A model generated the notes under the pieces. It saw nothing but the letters and a program-made list of their open reading frames with translations, ran no database searches and was not told the DNA's origin. Shown piece after piece: positions 1 to 7,459 of a stretch of DNA of 9,034 nt (its first letter is position 1; the number at the start of each line of letters is the position of its first letter). Where the stretch lies: assembly GCA_002313255.1 (NCBI GenBank), contig DCBA01000026.1:17938-26971 (forward strand). The letters run 5' to 3'. The position numbers were made by a program, and so were the translations under genes. This stretch comes from Gammaproteobacteria bacterium UBA1119. GTDB taxonomy: Bacteria; Pseudomonadota; Gammaproteobacteria; Pseudomonadales; Azotimanducaceae.

Positions 1-258
1 GCTGGGCTTGGAGTACCGCTGAAGCCCGAAGGAGCTTGTTATCTCTACGCCAACATTAGTTCCTCTGGTATTGACGCGGAAACCTTTAGCGCAAGACTAC
101 TAGAGGAATATCGGGTTGCGGTCACGCCAGGGACTGACTTCGGTTCGTACCGTGCTCAGGACTATGTCAGGTTTGCGTACACGGCGAACGAACAAGACAT
201 CCGGAGAGGGCTCGAGCAAGTGGGTCAAGCGGTTAGGCGATTTCAGAATGAAGTTTGA
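1..258 (+). CDS. PLP-dependent aminotransferase, class I/II (C-terminal part)
   Basis: The reading frame is open from the first base and ends at TGA 256-258, so 85 C-terminal residues are visible and the start lies outside the window. The fragment is the small-domain end of a fold-type I aminotransferase. After LKPEGACYLYANIS comes VTPGTDFG (residues 41-48 of the fragment) and then DYVRFAYT (54-61). The arginine of YVRF (residue 57) is the family's substrate alpha-carboxylate-binding arginine. These enzymes move an amino group from an amino acid to a 2-oxo acid in the cytoplasm using pyridoxal phosphate. The PLP lysine and the residues that set substrate choice are upstream, so the substrate cannot be named. 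The sfsA ATG lies 11 bases inside its 3' end, which suggests co-transcription and coupled translation. An aminotransferase next to sfsA is, from memory, a familiar pairing in gammaproteobacteria. Confidence 0.85.
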   Translation, partial: AGLGVPLKPEGACYLYANISSSGIDAETFSARLLEEYRVAVTPGTDFGSYRAQDYVRFAYTANEQDIRRGLEQVGQAVRRFQNEV

Positions 259-937
259 TCTTCCTCTTCAGAGAGGGGTGTTAATTCGCCGTTACAAACG
301 TTTTCTCGCGGACGTCGAAATTGAGGGATACCTCAAAACCATGCATTGTGCCAACACGGGTGCCATGCTCGGTTGTTCTGACCCGGGCAGCCGAGTGTGG
401 TTTTCGACGTCTAACAACACTAAACGAAAGTACCCACATTCCCTCGAGATCGTTGAGACAGCCGAATCGCAGCGTGTGTGTGTGAATACGCTCCAAATTA
501 ATCGTATTGTTGAAGAAGCTCTGGTAAACCGAGTCATTGATATCGGGTCGGACCCTTTTAGCAAAGTAATACGAGAAGTCGCGATTCCGGGCGAATCCGG
601 ACGTTTTGACTTTTGCGTTGACGAAACTCTTATCGAGGTGAAGAGTGTGACCCACGAACAGGGTGGTGTTGGCTATTTCCCCGACGCAGTCAGCACGAGA
701 GCGACTCGACATGCACGTGCACTTGGACGTTGTCGGGCAGATGGTATACGTACGATATTGCTTTTCTGTGCCCCGCATTCGGGCATTAACAAGGTGATGA
801 CGGCTGACCGAATCGATCCAGTTTATGCAGCCGCCGTCAGAGATGCGCTCGAACAAGGTGTTGAGGTTATGGCTTTCGGTTGTTTAATTTCGCCTGATGA
901 AATTGCCGTCACGCATTCGATACCCTTCGTGACATAG
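248..937 (+). CDS. sfsA: SfsA, DNA/sugar fermentation stimulation protein homolog
   Basis: This 229-residue protein matches the SfsA family over its whole length (E. coli SfsA is about 234 residues). Visible landmarks are PLQRGVLIRRYKRFLADV (6-23), HCANTGAM (33-40), STSNNTKRKYPH (53-64), SGRFDF (117-122), IEVKSV (129-134) and YFPDAVS (143-149). The family has an N-terminal OB-like domain followed by a PD-(D/E)XK nuclease-like core; D121, E130 and K132 sit where that core's catalytic residues would be. E. coli SfsA was found as a factor that stimulates maltose gene expression and binds DNA, but its biochemical role is unsettled. The ATG at 248 was chosen because the family begins M-x-F-x-x-P-L-Q-R; the frame is open further upstream, but there it lies inside the aminotransferase. 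An AGG at 235-237 is a weak ribosome-binding site. The gene is followed after 12 bases by a converging gene rather than by dksA. Confidence 0.95.
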   Translation: MKFDLPLQRGVLIRRYKRFLADVEIEGYLKTMHCANTGAMLGCSDPGSRVWFSTSNNTKRKYPHSLEIVETAESQRVCVNTLQINRIVEEALVNRVIDIGSDPFSKVIREVAIPGESGRFDFCVDETLIEVKSVTHEQGGVGYFPDAVSTRATRHARALGRCRADGIRTILLFCAPHSGINKVMTADRIDPVYAAAVRDALEQGVEVMAFGCLISPDEIAVTHSIPFVT

Positions 938-949
938 GCCTACCCCGAC

Positions 950-1945
950 TTATGGATTAAACGCGCGTTGTAGTTTCTTATAAGCGCTTATCGATGGAAG
1001 ACGTGCACCGTAGCAAGTGACAACGTTAGCTGCCGCAAAATTAGCGAACCTTGCTGCCTCGAAGGAAGATGCTTGCTGGGAGATCGCCGCGAGAAATGCG
1101 CCCGCATACATATCCCCAGCACCGTTGGTATCGATTGCCTCAACATCGTAGCCAGCTATTGATCGAGTGCCATCGGGACCTACATAGAGGCTCCCTTTCG
1201 GGCCCAGCGTAATAGCAACGTGGGGTGCGATATCGCTCAATTCGCGGGCGGCGATGTCGAGCCGATCTGTCTGCGCCCAGGCCAATGCTTCTTCCTCGTT
1301 GCAGAAAAGCCGAGAAATTCCGTTGCCCAAGATGTTCTTCAGCGCGTCGCGAAAAAAATTAACCATGGTTGGGTCCGATAAGGTCAGGCTTGTCGAGATG
1401 TTGTTTCTATCTGCGATTTCTCGAGCCCGGGTTGCTGCGACGGTGCCACTCGTAGAAGACGCTAAATAACCTTCGATGAATAGGTATCGGGACCGAGTGA
1501 GAGAGGCTTCGTCGATTTGGTCAACGGTAAGATGTTCGGATACCCCTAAATAAGAATTCATAGATCTTTCCGCGTCGGGCGACACGAGAATTAAGCAACG
1601 ACCCGACCGGCCACTGGTGGTTGGATCTTGTGGATTGGTCGTGATTCCGGCGTCACGCATTTCGGATACGAAATAATTTCCTGTGGGGTCGTTTGAGACC
1701 CGGCACGAGTAATACGCCTGTCCGCCAAAACCTCGGACAGCGAATATGGTATTGGCGGCCGAACCGCCGCACGCTCGCTCGGGTACGAGCTCCCCAAGGC
1801 TCGAAATGAGACGTTCCATCTGTAGTCGATCCACCAACGTCATGTGACCTTTAGCTATGTCGTTTTCAATCAGAAATTTATCGTCGATGGAATACGCCAT
1901 GTCCACGAGGGCATTGCCGATGCCGTAAACATCGTATTGGGTCAT
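950..1945 (-). CDS. PfkB/ribokinase-family kinase, adenosine kinase-like
   Basis: This 331-residue protein belongs to the PfkB (ribokinase) family and resembles the bacterial proteins annotated as adenosine kinase. The N-terminus [15 protein letters not shown] (4-18) is the substrate-lid start of the family. CGGSAANT (59-66) is the first signature, and [14 protein letters not shown] (272-285) is the second; within it the GAGD motif supplies the anion hole and the catalytic base D278. TLGPKGS (246-252) is the usual nucleotide-site turn. Family members phosphorylate a sugar or nucleoside with ATP in the cytoplasm. Adenosine to AMP is the likeliest reaction, but a related ribosyl or sugar substrate cannot be excluded from sequence. 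The ATG overlaps the hemL stop as ATGA (1942-1945), and no good ribosome-binding site precedes it, so translation is probably coupled to hemL. Confidence 0.88.
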   Translation of the reverse strand: MTQYDVYGIGNALVDMAYSIDDKFLIENDIAKGHMTLVDRLQMERLISSLGELVPERACGGSAANTIFAVRGFGGQAYYSCRVSNDPTGNYFVSEMRDAGITTNPQDPTTSGRSGRCLILVSPDAERSMNSYLGVSEHLTVDQIDEASLTRSRYLFIEGYLASSTSGTVAATRAREIADRNNISTSLTLSDPTMVNFFRDALKNILGNGISRLFCNEEEALAWAQTDRLDIAARELSDIAPHVAITLGPKGSLYVGPDGTRSIAGYDVEAIDTNGAGDMYAGAFLAAISQQASSFEAARFANFAAANVVTCYGARLPSISAYKKLQRAFNP

Positions 1946-3228
1946 GTCATGGAGCCAAATATTCGATCGGCGGCATCCACGGTCGCGTTGATTTCGGCGG
2001 ACCCATGGGCTCCTGAAACGAATGCGCTTTCGAAAGCGGATGGCGCGAAGTAGATGCCAGCATCAAGCATTTGATGAAAGAAAAAGTTGTATCGATCGAT
2101 GTTCGAAGCTGCTGCGTCTGCATACCCAGTCACTTCTGCTGCGGTCGTAAAATAAAGACTAAACATGCCTGGGACGTAGTTGATAACAAGTGGAATTTGA
2201 TGACGCTCGGCTGCTTCTTCGATACCACCGACCAGGTGTCGGGTGGCGCTCAAGAGTTGTTCGTAAAACGTAGCGTCAAGAGATTCCAACATGGCAATCC
2301 CGGCCTGCATCGCCAACGGATTCCCAGACAGGGTTCCGGCTTGGTACACGGGTCCCGTCGGAGCGATTTGGTTCATGATCTTTGCTCGTCCGCCGAAGGC
2401 TCCGACCGGGAGGCCGCCGCCGATGATTTTGCCCAGGGTTGTTAGATCGGGTTCTACTCCGTAGAGTTCCTGAGCGCCCCCTGGGGCGACACGAAAACCG
2501 GTCATTACTTCGTCGAATATAAGCACGGAGTCGTGCTCGGTCGTCAACCGTCTTGCGGTCTCAAGAAATCCCGACGCGGGCGGTATACACCCCATATTCC
2601 CGGCAACGGGCTCCAAAATTACGGCACCGATTTCATTCCCGTAATGTTCGAATGCTTGTATCAACGCACTGGAATCGTTGTACGGCAACGTGATCGTGTG
2701 TTGAGCGAGGGTTGCGGGGACGCCCGGCGAGTCTGGCAGTCCGAGGGTAAGAACCCCGGACCCTGCTTTAACCAGCAGCGAGTCCGAATGGCCGTGGTAG
2801 CAGCCTTCGAACTTAATAATTTTGTCGCGTTCAGTGAAACCGCGCGCTAAACGAATCGCCGACATAGTCGCCTCGGTGCCCGAACTCACCATCCGTACGA
2901 GTTCGATCGATGGAATCCTTTCCACCACCTTCTCCGCCATGATGATCTCTAGTTCGGTAGGGGCGCCAAAGCCGAGCGAGGTAGTGGCTTGCTTCGTAAC
3001 AGCGTCAACGATGGGCTTAAACCCGTGACCTTGGATCATGGGTCCCCAGGACCCGACATAGTCGATGTATTGATTCCCGTCTGCATCGGTGAGGATCACT
3101 CCTTCTGCTGAGACGAAGAAAATCGGTGTACCTCCGACACCTTTGAATGCTCGTACCGGCGAGTTCACGCCCCCGGGAATCGAACGTTGTGCTCGTTGCA
3201 TTAATGCGTCGGATTGGACGTGTTTCAT
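1942..3228 (-). CDS. hemL: Glutamate-1-semialdehyde 2,1-aminomutase
   Basis: This 428-residue protein is a full-length HemL. The enzyme isomerises glutamate-1-semialdehyde to 5-aminolevulinate, the committed tetrapyrrole precursor of the C5 pathway, and needs PLP or PMP. Visible motifs are the N-terminal [18 protein letters not shown] (16-33), [16 protein letters not shown] (114-129) in the cofactor phosphate region, CYHGHSDS (143-150), [10 protein letters not shown] (204-213), [10 protein letters not shown] (237-246) with the PLP-ring aspartate D239, and [16 protein letters not shown] (265-280) with the Schiff-base lysine K267. The start is firm: AGAGG at 3238-3234 lies five bases before the ATG and overlaps the TAG stop of hemJ, so the two genes are only 8 bases apart. 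The 3' end overlaps the kinase gene by four bases. HemJ beside it acts late in the same pathway, so the unit looks like a small heme operon. Confidence 0.97.
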   Translation of the reverse strand: MKHVQSDALMQRAQRSIPGGVNSPVRAFKGVGGTPIFFVSAEGVILTDADGNQYIDYVGSWGPMIQGHGFKPIVDAVTKQATTSLGFGAPTELEIIMAEKVVERIPSIELVRMVSSGTEATMSAIRLARGFTERDKIIKFEGCYHGHSDSLLVKAGSGVLTLGLPDSPGVPATLAQHTITLPYNDSSALIQAFEHYGNEIGAVILEPVAGNMGCIPPASGFLETARRLTTEHDSVLIFDEVMTGFRVAPGGAQELYGVEPDLTTLGKIIGGGLPVGAFGGRAKIMNQIAPTGPVYQAGTLSGNPLAMQAGIAMLESLDATFYEQLLSATRHLVGGIEEAAERHQIPLVINYVPGMFSLYFTTAAEVTGYADAAASNIDRYNFFFHQMLDAGIYFAPSAFESAFVSGAHGSAEINATVDAADRIFGSMT

Positions 3229-3236
3229 TGAAGCCT

Positions 3237-3659
3237 CTAAAACGGTTTGACGACCACAAGGATGGTGATGGCAATTAAAATGAGAACCGGTATCTCGTTA
3301 AACCACCGGTAGAACGTGTGTGAACGGGTGTCTTCGTCGCGTGCGAATTTCTTGAGCAAATTACCGCAGTAAAAATGGTACCCGTAAAGTATTACCACCA
3401 GGCCGATCTTGATCCAGAACCAGATCGAAGCTTGGTAAAAACTCCAGTTAAGCAGCACGAGCCAAAGGCCGAATAGCGCGGTCGCGATAGCAGCCGGCGT
3501 CATGATGATGCGGAACAACGCCCGTTCCATCACTCGAAATTGGCCCCGAGTAGATTCATGTTGTGAGATTGAGTGGTACACGAAAAGCCTAGGAAGGTAG
3601 AAGATTCCAGCAAACCAGGAGACGACAGCGATAAGGTGGAAAGCTTTGACGTAGAGCAT
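3237..3659 (-). CDS. hemJ: HemJ-type protoporphyrinogen IX oxidase, integral membrane protein
   Basis: This small membrane protein (140 residues from the ATG at 3659) matches the HemJ (UPF0093) family. HemJ oxidises protoporphyrinogen IX to protoporphyrin IX in the inner membrane and replaces HemG or HemY in many Gram-negative bacteria. Visible marks are the opening [18 protein letters not shown] with [10 protein letters not shown] after it, the histidine of KAFH (residue 8), a second hydrophobic stretch at about 55-72, [18 protein letters not shown] (80-97) with a conserved lysine, and the terminal [23 protein letters not shown]. Four membrane helices are expected. An in-frame ATG 33 bases upstream (3690-3692) would add 11 residues. 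Neither start has a clear ribosome-binding site; I chose 3659 because the family normally begins M-L-Y/W-x-K-A-x-H. hemL follows after 8 bases. Confidence 0.9.
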   Translation of the reverse strand: MLYVKAFHLIAVVSWFAGIFYLPRLFVYHSISQHESTRGQFRVMERALFRIIMTPAAIATALFGLWLVLLNWSFYQASIWFWIKIGLVVILYGYHFYCGNLLKKFARDEDTRSHTFYRWFNEIPVLILIAITILVVVKPF

Positions 3660-3698
3660 TCGGGCATGGATGTTGAGAGAACTGGGGATCATGGCACG

Positions 3699-4330
3699 TT
3701 AAACCGTGAGGCGGGAAGGCTTATTGGCTGATATAGGAACCTTGAGATAACCCAGCATGCTAAGCGATGTGACGTCGGCGATGGGTGTGTTAAAAGATGA
3801 CGCGATAGCCGCTGCGTGCGCCGCACGCGACAAGGATGCGAATGCTGTTGTAGGGGAGTTCCAAGGCGGCCCCAAGAACGCTCGCGCCAGCCGCTCCTAC
3901 GTGGATCGCGGGTCCTTCTCGGCCCCCAAGTAGCGTTACGCTTCCGGCGATAAACGGGACTAAAGCATTGATTGCGGAAAGCCGGGGTCGGTGGTCGCTT
4001 GATTTGCCCCTGACGTGGGCGACACCGGCTTCACGTTTATCGGCGCGTAATCGAAAAAGGAGCAACCCAATCAGCAGCGCCCGCAATGGGCGAGATGAAT
4101 CGTATAACGATGTCGAGCGCCTCGAAGTTCTCTCTATTTATACCAAGCAATGAATCTGATCCAACTTCAATGAACAATCGGAACAGAATCATGACGAGTG
4201 GCGTTTTGACGCCCACCAGGATTGCCAGCAGAGCCAGTTGTGGAAGGGCGCTTTCGCTTGAAAGTTTGCTGCGGAAATTTCCAAGAGAAAGTAATCGCGA
4301 GGGCTGTGTAAGGGCTGTCGTTTTCGGCAT
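3699..4330 (-). pseudogene. Broken and truncated ClC-type chloride channel/transporter gene
   Basis: Three pieces in different minus-strand frames join into the N-terminal part of a ClC (voltage-gated chloride channel, ClcB-like) protein. Piece one runs from ATG 4330 to about 4080 and contains ALPQLALLAILVGV, ILFRLFIE and RENFEALDIVIRFISPIAG. Near 4072-4081 the frame shifts by one extra base, or by two lost. Piece two then reads LLIGLLLFRLRADKREAGV, INALVPFIAGSVTLLG and GREGPAIHVGAAGASVLG, the last being the helix-F pore motif. About five residues seem to be missing before GREGP (near 3921-3928) compared with the family. A second shift near 3811-3816, one extra base, restores AAIASSFNTPIA, after which similarity fades and the frame stops at TAA 3699-3701. 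Functional family members have over 400 residues; about 200 remain here. The protein cannot work. The gene sits between hemJ and erpA on the hemJ strand. Confidence 0.85.
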
Positions 4331-4496
4331 TCTCGTTAATGCGTTCGAATACGGAGCCGGTTACAAGGAGTATAAGTGCGTGCTTTTTTAGTGCCCTCGG
4401 AAATATGCTGAAAGGTGGTGCCAATAGAAACTTAAGAGCACATCCGTTGCACCCAAAGAATGTGTGATTGAGATGTCTTTATAGCTACGGTGTAGA
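4331..4496. other. Intergenic region upstream of erpA
   Basis: These 166 bases separate the decayed ClC gene from erpA and must hold the erpA promoter. No convincing pair of boxes is visible. TTGAGA (4468-4473) is a good -35 match, but the best -10 match, TAGAAT (4493-4498), is 19 bases away and overlaps the first possible erpA start codon. TATAGC (4480-4485) is an alternative -10 without a -35 partner. I see no clear IscR or Fur site, no RNA gene and no open frame with recognisable content. Confidence 0.4.
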
Positions 4497-4844
4497 ATGG
4501 CAGGACTTATGCTAGAAACGAACATCCAGATGTCAGCTCGCGCTGCTGACAAAGTTTCCGAACTTATCCAGGACGAAGGAAACGATGAGCTCAAGCTCCG
4601 AGTATTCGTCACGGGAGGTGGCTGTAGCGGCTTTTCGTATGGGTTTACGTTTGACGACGACATCGCACGAGATGATACGGTTGTTCGACGGAGCGGAGTA
4701 ACACTGGTTGTTGACCCGATGAGCTACCAGTATCTGGTGGGAGCAGAGGTCGACTTCAAGGAAGACTTGCAGGGATCCCAATTTGTCGTTACGAATCCCA
4801 ACGCTTCCTCTACATGCGGATGCGGCAACTCATTTGCAATCTAA
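4497..4844 (+). CDS. erpA: A-type iron-sulfur cluster insertion protein ErpA
   Basis: This 115-residue protein matches E. coli ErpA (114 residues) end to end. ErpA is an A-type carrier that binds an Fe-S cluster in the cytoplasm and hands it to apo-enzymes, among them IspG/IspH of isoprenoid synthesis. The three ligand cysteines are present: C43 in [16 protein letters not shown], and C107 and C109 in NASSTCGCG near the end. [15 protein letters not shown] (73-87) is also typical. The ATG at 4497 gives the usual family length but has only a weak GGTG before it. An in-frame ATG at 4509 has AGGA just upstream with a short three-base spacer and would remove four residues; both are plausible. The gene stands alone on the plus strand, and its TAA lies within the CTAA at 4841-4844 that also holds the stop of the converging anmK. 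Confidence 0.97.
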   Translation: MAGLMLETNIQMSARAADKVSELIQDEGNDELKLRVFVTGGGCSGFSYGFTFDDDIARDDTVVRRSGVTLVVDPMSYQYLVGAEVDFKEDLQGSQFVVTNPNASSTCGCGNSFAI

Positions 4845-5959
4845 ACTTTAGTCCCCGAAGGGTATAGGCATCCGAGTATACGTTCCCCCTTGGCCCCCGT
4901 TACTGACGGGACATTGCCCGGCACCCGATCTGTAAAACAGCGAGCTAACCAGGCGAATGCTCCGGCCTCGAGGCTGTCGCCATTGACATTGATTTCTTCG
5001 GAGCGGATGACCGAGTGATGGTTGAGGTGTGCATCTAATCTTTGCATCAAATCCGAGTTTAACCGCCCGCCACCGCAAACGACCACTCGTGCTGATTCCG
5101 GGCCCCAGCGCTCGATTGCGTTTGCTACTGTGACCGCGGTGAATTCGCATAAGGTCGATTGGATGTCGGAAGATTCAATTTTTGGGAAATCTCTGAGATG
5201 TTGCTCTATGTAGTTCAAGTTAAATTTTTCTTTCCCCGTGCTTTTTGGCGGCCCGAGTGAAAAATACGAATCGTCGAGCAGTGCTTCAAGCAGCTTGTTC
5301 GATACTTGTCCCGAGGCTGACCAATCCCCGTCGGAGTCGTAGCGAAGTTGCCTCGAATCATGGACCCAAGCATCTAGCAGTGCGTTCCCTGGACCGGTAT
5401 CAAAACCAAAAAACGGCTGTTGCTCGTGCGAATAGAGGATCGTTATATTCGCGATACCGCCGATATTGAGAATGATTTGATCGTGCTCATAAGGGTGAAA
5501 CAGCATTCGATGAAAGCTCGGTACGAGCGGCGCGCCCTCGCCGCCGGACGCTAGATCCCGACTGCGGAAATCGGTGATGGTGTCGATTCCGGTGATTTCG
5601 GCGATGTGGCTACCGCTTCCGATCTGTACCGAAAACCCCGGATCCGAATCAGGATGATGACGAACCGTTTGGCCGTGGCTACCGATCGCTGCGATATCGC
5701 CGGCGTCGAGGCCATTGTCATTCAAGAAACTGAGGATGGAAGCGCCAATGAACTCTCCTAACCGAGCGTGTGCGAGGCCTAGCCGAAAAATTTCGTTGGG
5801 GCCAGGCTGTAAAAGATGGCGTAATTCATCTTCAAGGAGTTCTGGAAACAATACTGTCTTCGAAGCAGTAATCGCTGGCTTAGCTTCGACGTCAACCAAA
5901 GCTACGTCGAGACCGTCTATGCTGGTGCCAGAAATACAGCCGATGAAAAATCGAGGCAT
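4841..5959 (-). CDS. anmK: Anhydro-N-acetylmuramic acid kinase
   Basis: This 372-residue protein is a full-length AnmK (E. coli about 369). The enzyme uses ATP to open the 1,6-anhydro ring of anhydro-MurNAc and phosphorylate it to MurNAc-6-phosphate, recycling sugar released during peptidoglycan turnover; it acts in the cytoplasm. The N-terminal phosphate loop is [16 protein letters not shown] (6-21). [10 protein letters not shown] (94-103) and [21 protein letters not shown] (127-147) form substrate-site segments. [11 protein letters not shown] (163-173) and [15 protein letters not shown] (184-198) follow, with D187 at the position of the catalytic aspartate. [13 protein letters not shown] (293-305) is the second nucleotide-binding turn. 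The start lies six bases after the stop of the M23 endopeptidase gene, so the two are very probably one transcript linking cell-wall cutting to recycling. No strong ribosome-binding site is visible. Confidence 0.97.
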   Translation of the reverse strand: MPRFFIGCISGTSIDGLDVALVDVEAKPAITASKTVLFPELLEDELRHLLQPGPNEIFRLGLAHARLGEFIGASILSFLNDNGLDAGDIAAIGSHGQTVRHHPDSDPGFSVQIGSGSHIAEITGIDTITDFRSRDLASGGEGAPLVPSFHRMLFHPYEHDQIILNIGGIANITILYSHEQQPFFGFDTGPGNALLDAWVHDSRQLRYDSDGDWSASGQVSNKLLEALLDDSYFSLGPPKSTGKEKFNLNYIEQHLRDFPKIESSDIQSTLCEFTAVTVANAIERWGPESARVVVCGGGRLNSDLMQRLDAHLNHHSVIRSEEINVNGDSLEAGAFAWLARCFTDRVPGNVPSVTGAKGERILGCLYPSGTKV

Positions 5960-5965
5960 GGTGCG

Positions 5966-7333
5966 TTAATTGGTGGCTGTGGTTCTGAGCCCGAGTGATT
6001 TGCCGCTAGCGAGTAGTGCAAGGGTCGGTTGCAGATGGGATCGAAAGCGTTTGAGTTCGGCCTTATTGATCGGGTTTGATTTGGGTAGTGGTACGGTGCG
6101 CGGGTTCCTGTGCTTCCCGTTGACAAGAAATTCGTAGTGTAAATGGGGACCAGTTGCCCAGCCGGTTGATCCGACGAATCCGATGACGTCCCCTTGAGTG
6201 ACTTTTCTCCCTCGCCTAGTACCAGGACCTAATTTTGAAAGATGGAGATACTTTGTTTCGAATTCGGTGCCATGACCTATGACAACGTAGTTCCCATTGG
6301 CCTTGGTATACCCGGCGACCCTTACTTGACCGGTCCCGGCCGCCAGTACCGGCGTCCCGACCGGTGCGACGTAATCGATTCCTCGATGGGGCATCGTACG
6401 ATTCCACAACGGGTGGACGCGTTTCATATTAAAGTTGGCGCTTACGCGGGTGAATTCCAGGGGCGCCCTCAGAAACGCTTTTTTCATGCTTTCGCCAGTA
6501 GGGTTGAAATAGCCTGCTGCCCCGTCTCGATCCATGTACCGAATCGCGAAGTAACTATCACTTTGATTCACAAACCTTGCGGCAAGGATGTTTCCATAAC
6601 CAACGAAATCACCGTTTAGGTGGAGTTCTTCCACGACAATGTCGAACTCGTCGCCTTTGCGAATATCAAGTACAAAATCGATATCCCACTGAAAAATATG
6701 CGCGACGCGCATGGTTGTTTCATCGTCGAGTCCGATACGCTGGCTTGCCACGAATAGGGAGTGGTCGATGAGGCCATGCATTACCTTAATTTGGATTTCA
6801 GGTTGGTGAGCAATTTCTGTCACTTCAAAGGAGCTGCCCCGGCGAACAAAAACCAGCGACTCCAGTGGCTGAGGGGAATAGACCAAACGCATCAGCATGC
6901 CATCTTCTTGTCGTTCGAAAAATAACTTCTGGCCTGGATAAATGTGCTTGAGGCGTTGCGCTAACCGGTCGCTTTCCAGAACACTTTGAAGCTCCTTTGC
7001 CGAGATGCCTTCTCGTTGAAAAATCACGGCTAGGTTGTCTCTCGGCTCAACGATGACGGTTAGCGCGTTGGATGAGGATCTGTGCTCGTTGTTGGGCATA
7101 CCATCGATTTCAGCGGCAACGCTCGAACCGGTAGTTTCTGGAGGGATTGAAGGATATTTATCAAGGGAGCTGAAATCGGCCACAGCAGGATCTTTTCTAG
7201 GGAGATCGAGCACGCTAGTCCCATTGAGACTGGATATCGCGAAAAACCCGAGAATGATCGTCAGTACGACGGCCATGGCACGGTGCGCGCGAGGGAGGTT
7301 ACGTAAGGAGTACCCCCTCAACTTGGTATTCAA
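5966..7333 (-). CDS. M23-family murein DD-endopeptidase, MepM-like, membrane-anchored
   Basis: This 455-residue protein has the MepM (YebA) architecture. A short cytoplasmic lead ending in LPRAHR precedes one membrane anchor or uncleaved signal at about 19-37. An OapA/LysM-like domain follows (about 91-140, with YPGQKLFF), then a Csd3-type middle domain (about 165-290), then a C-terminal LytM/M23 zinc peptidase (about 300-415). The active site looks intact: H316 and D320 in PHRGIDYVAP, H364 in KYLHLS, and H397 and H399 in GPHLHYEF. Such enzymes cut crosslinks between peptidoglycan stem peptides in the periplasm to let the wall grow. The frame is closed by a stop 33 bases upstream of 7333, and the first usable codon is TTG 7331-7333. 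The first ATG (7276) would start inside the anchor and lose LPRAHR, so a TTG start is preferred. anmK follows after six bases. Confidence 0.92.
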   Translation of the reverse strand: MNTKLRGYSLRNLPRAHRAMAVVLTIILGFFAISSLNGTSVLDLPRKDPAVADFSSLDKYPSIPPETTGSSVAAEIDGMPNNEHRSSSNALTVIVEPRDNLAVIFQREGISAKELQSVLESDRLAQRLKHIYPGQKLFFERQEDGMLMRLVYSPQPLESLVFVRRGSSFEVTEIAHQPEIQIKVMHGLIDHSLFVASQRIGLDDETTMRVAHIFQWDIDFVLDIRKGDEFDIVVEELHLNGDFVGYGNILAARFVNQSDSYFAIRYMDRDGAAGYFNPTGESMKKAFLRAPLEFTRVSANFNMKRVHPLWNRTMPHRGIDYVAPVGTPVLAAGTGQVRVAGYTKANGNYVVIGHGTEFETKYLHLSKLGPGTRRGRKVTQGDVIGFVGSTGWATGPHLHYEFLVNGKHRNPRTVPLPKSNPINKAELKRFRSHLQPTLALLASGKSLGLRTTATN

Positions 7334-7381
7334 ATCGGACGTTGACGGACCTATTCGTAGGGGTGTTCAAGAAGATACGCT

Positions 7382-7409
7382 AGTATATGGGTTTTGGTTC
7401 GGTTGGAAA
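7382..7409 (-). promoter_or_regulatory. Candidate sigma-70 promoter for the M23-anmK unit
   Basis: On the minus strand TTTCCA (7409-7404, four of six to TTGACA) is followed after 16 bases by TATACT (7387-7382, five of six to TATAAT). Transcription would start near 7375, about 40 bases before the proposed TTG start at 7333. It lies in the 126-base gap between the divergent M23 and tyrS genes. No equally good promoter for tyrS was found in the gap. This rests on visual matching only. Confidence 0.4.
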
Positions 7410-7459
7410 GCCCTCGAGTCCGTAATTAAGGCTTCCGGCTTGTCCTCGAGCGAATTCGT

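Noticed and set aside
281..856. 191-codon open frame on the minus strand opposite sfsA
   Set aside because: It lies wholly antisense to a clear sfsA, has no recognisable motif, and reads like a shadow of sfsA codon bias.
959..968. AACGCGCGTT palindrome at the 3' end of the kinase gene
   Set aside because: It is short, inside coding sequence, and has no T tract to make a terminator for either converging gene.
4086..4391. 101-codon plus-strand frame across the ClC remnant
   Set aside because: It is antisense to ClC-like sequence, low in complexity and without motifs; the minus-strand pieces explain the region better.
4896..4910. CCCGT/ACGGG hairpin as an erpA terminator
   Set aside because: It is not followed by a T run and lies inside the anmK coding sequence, so it is probably chance.
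6242..6771. Plus-strand frames of 125 and 64 codons opposite the M23 gene
   Set aside because: They are antisense to an intact M23 catalytic and middle domain and show no family features.
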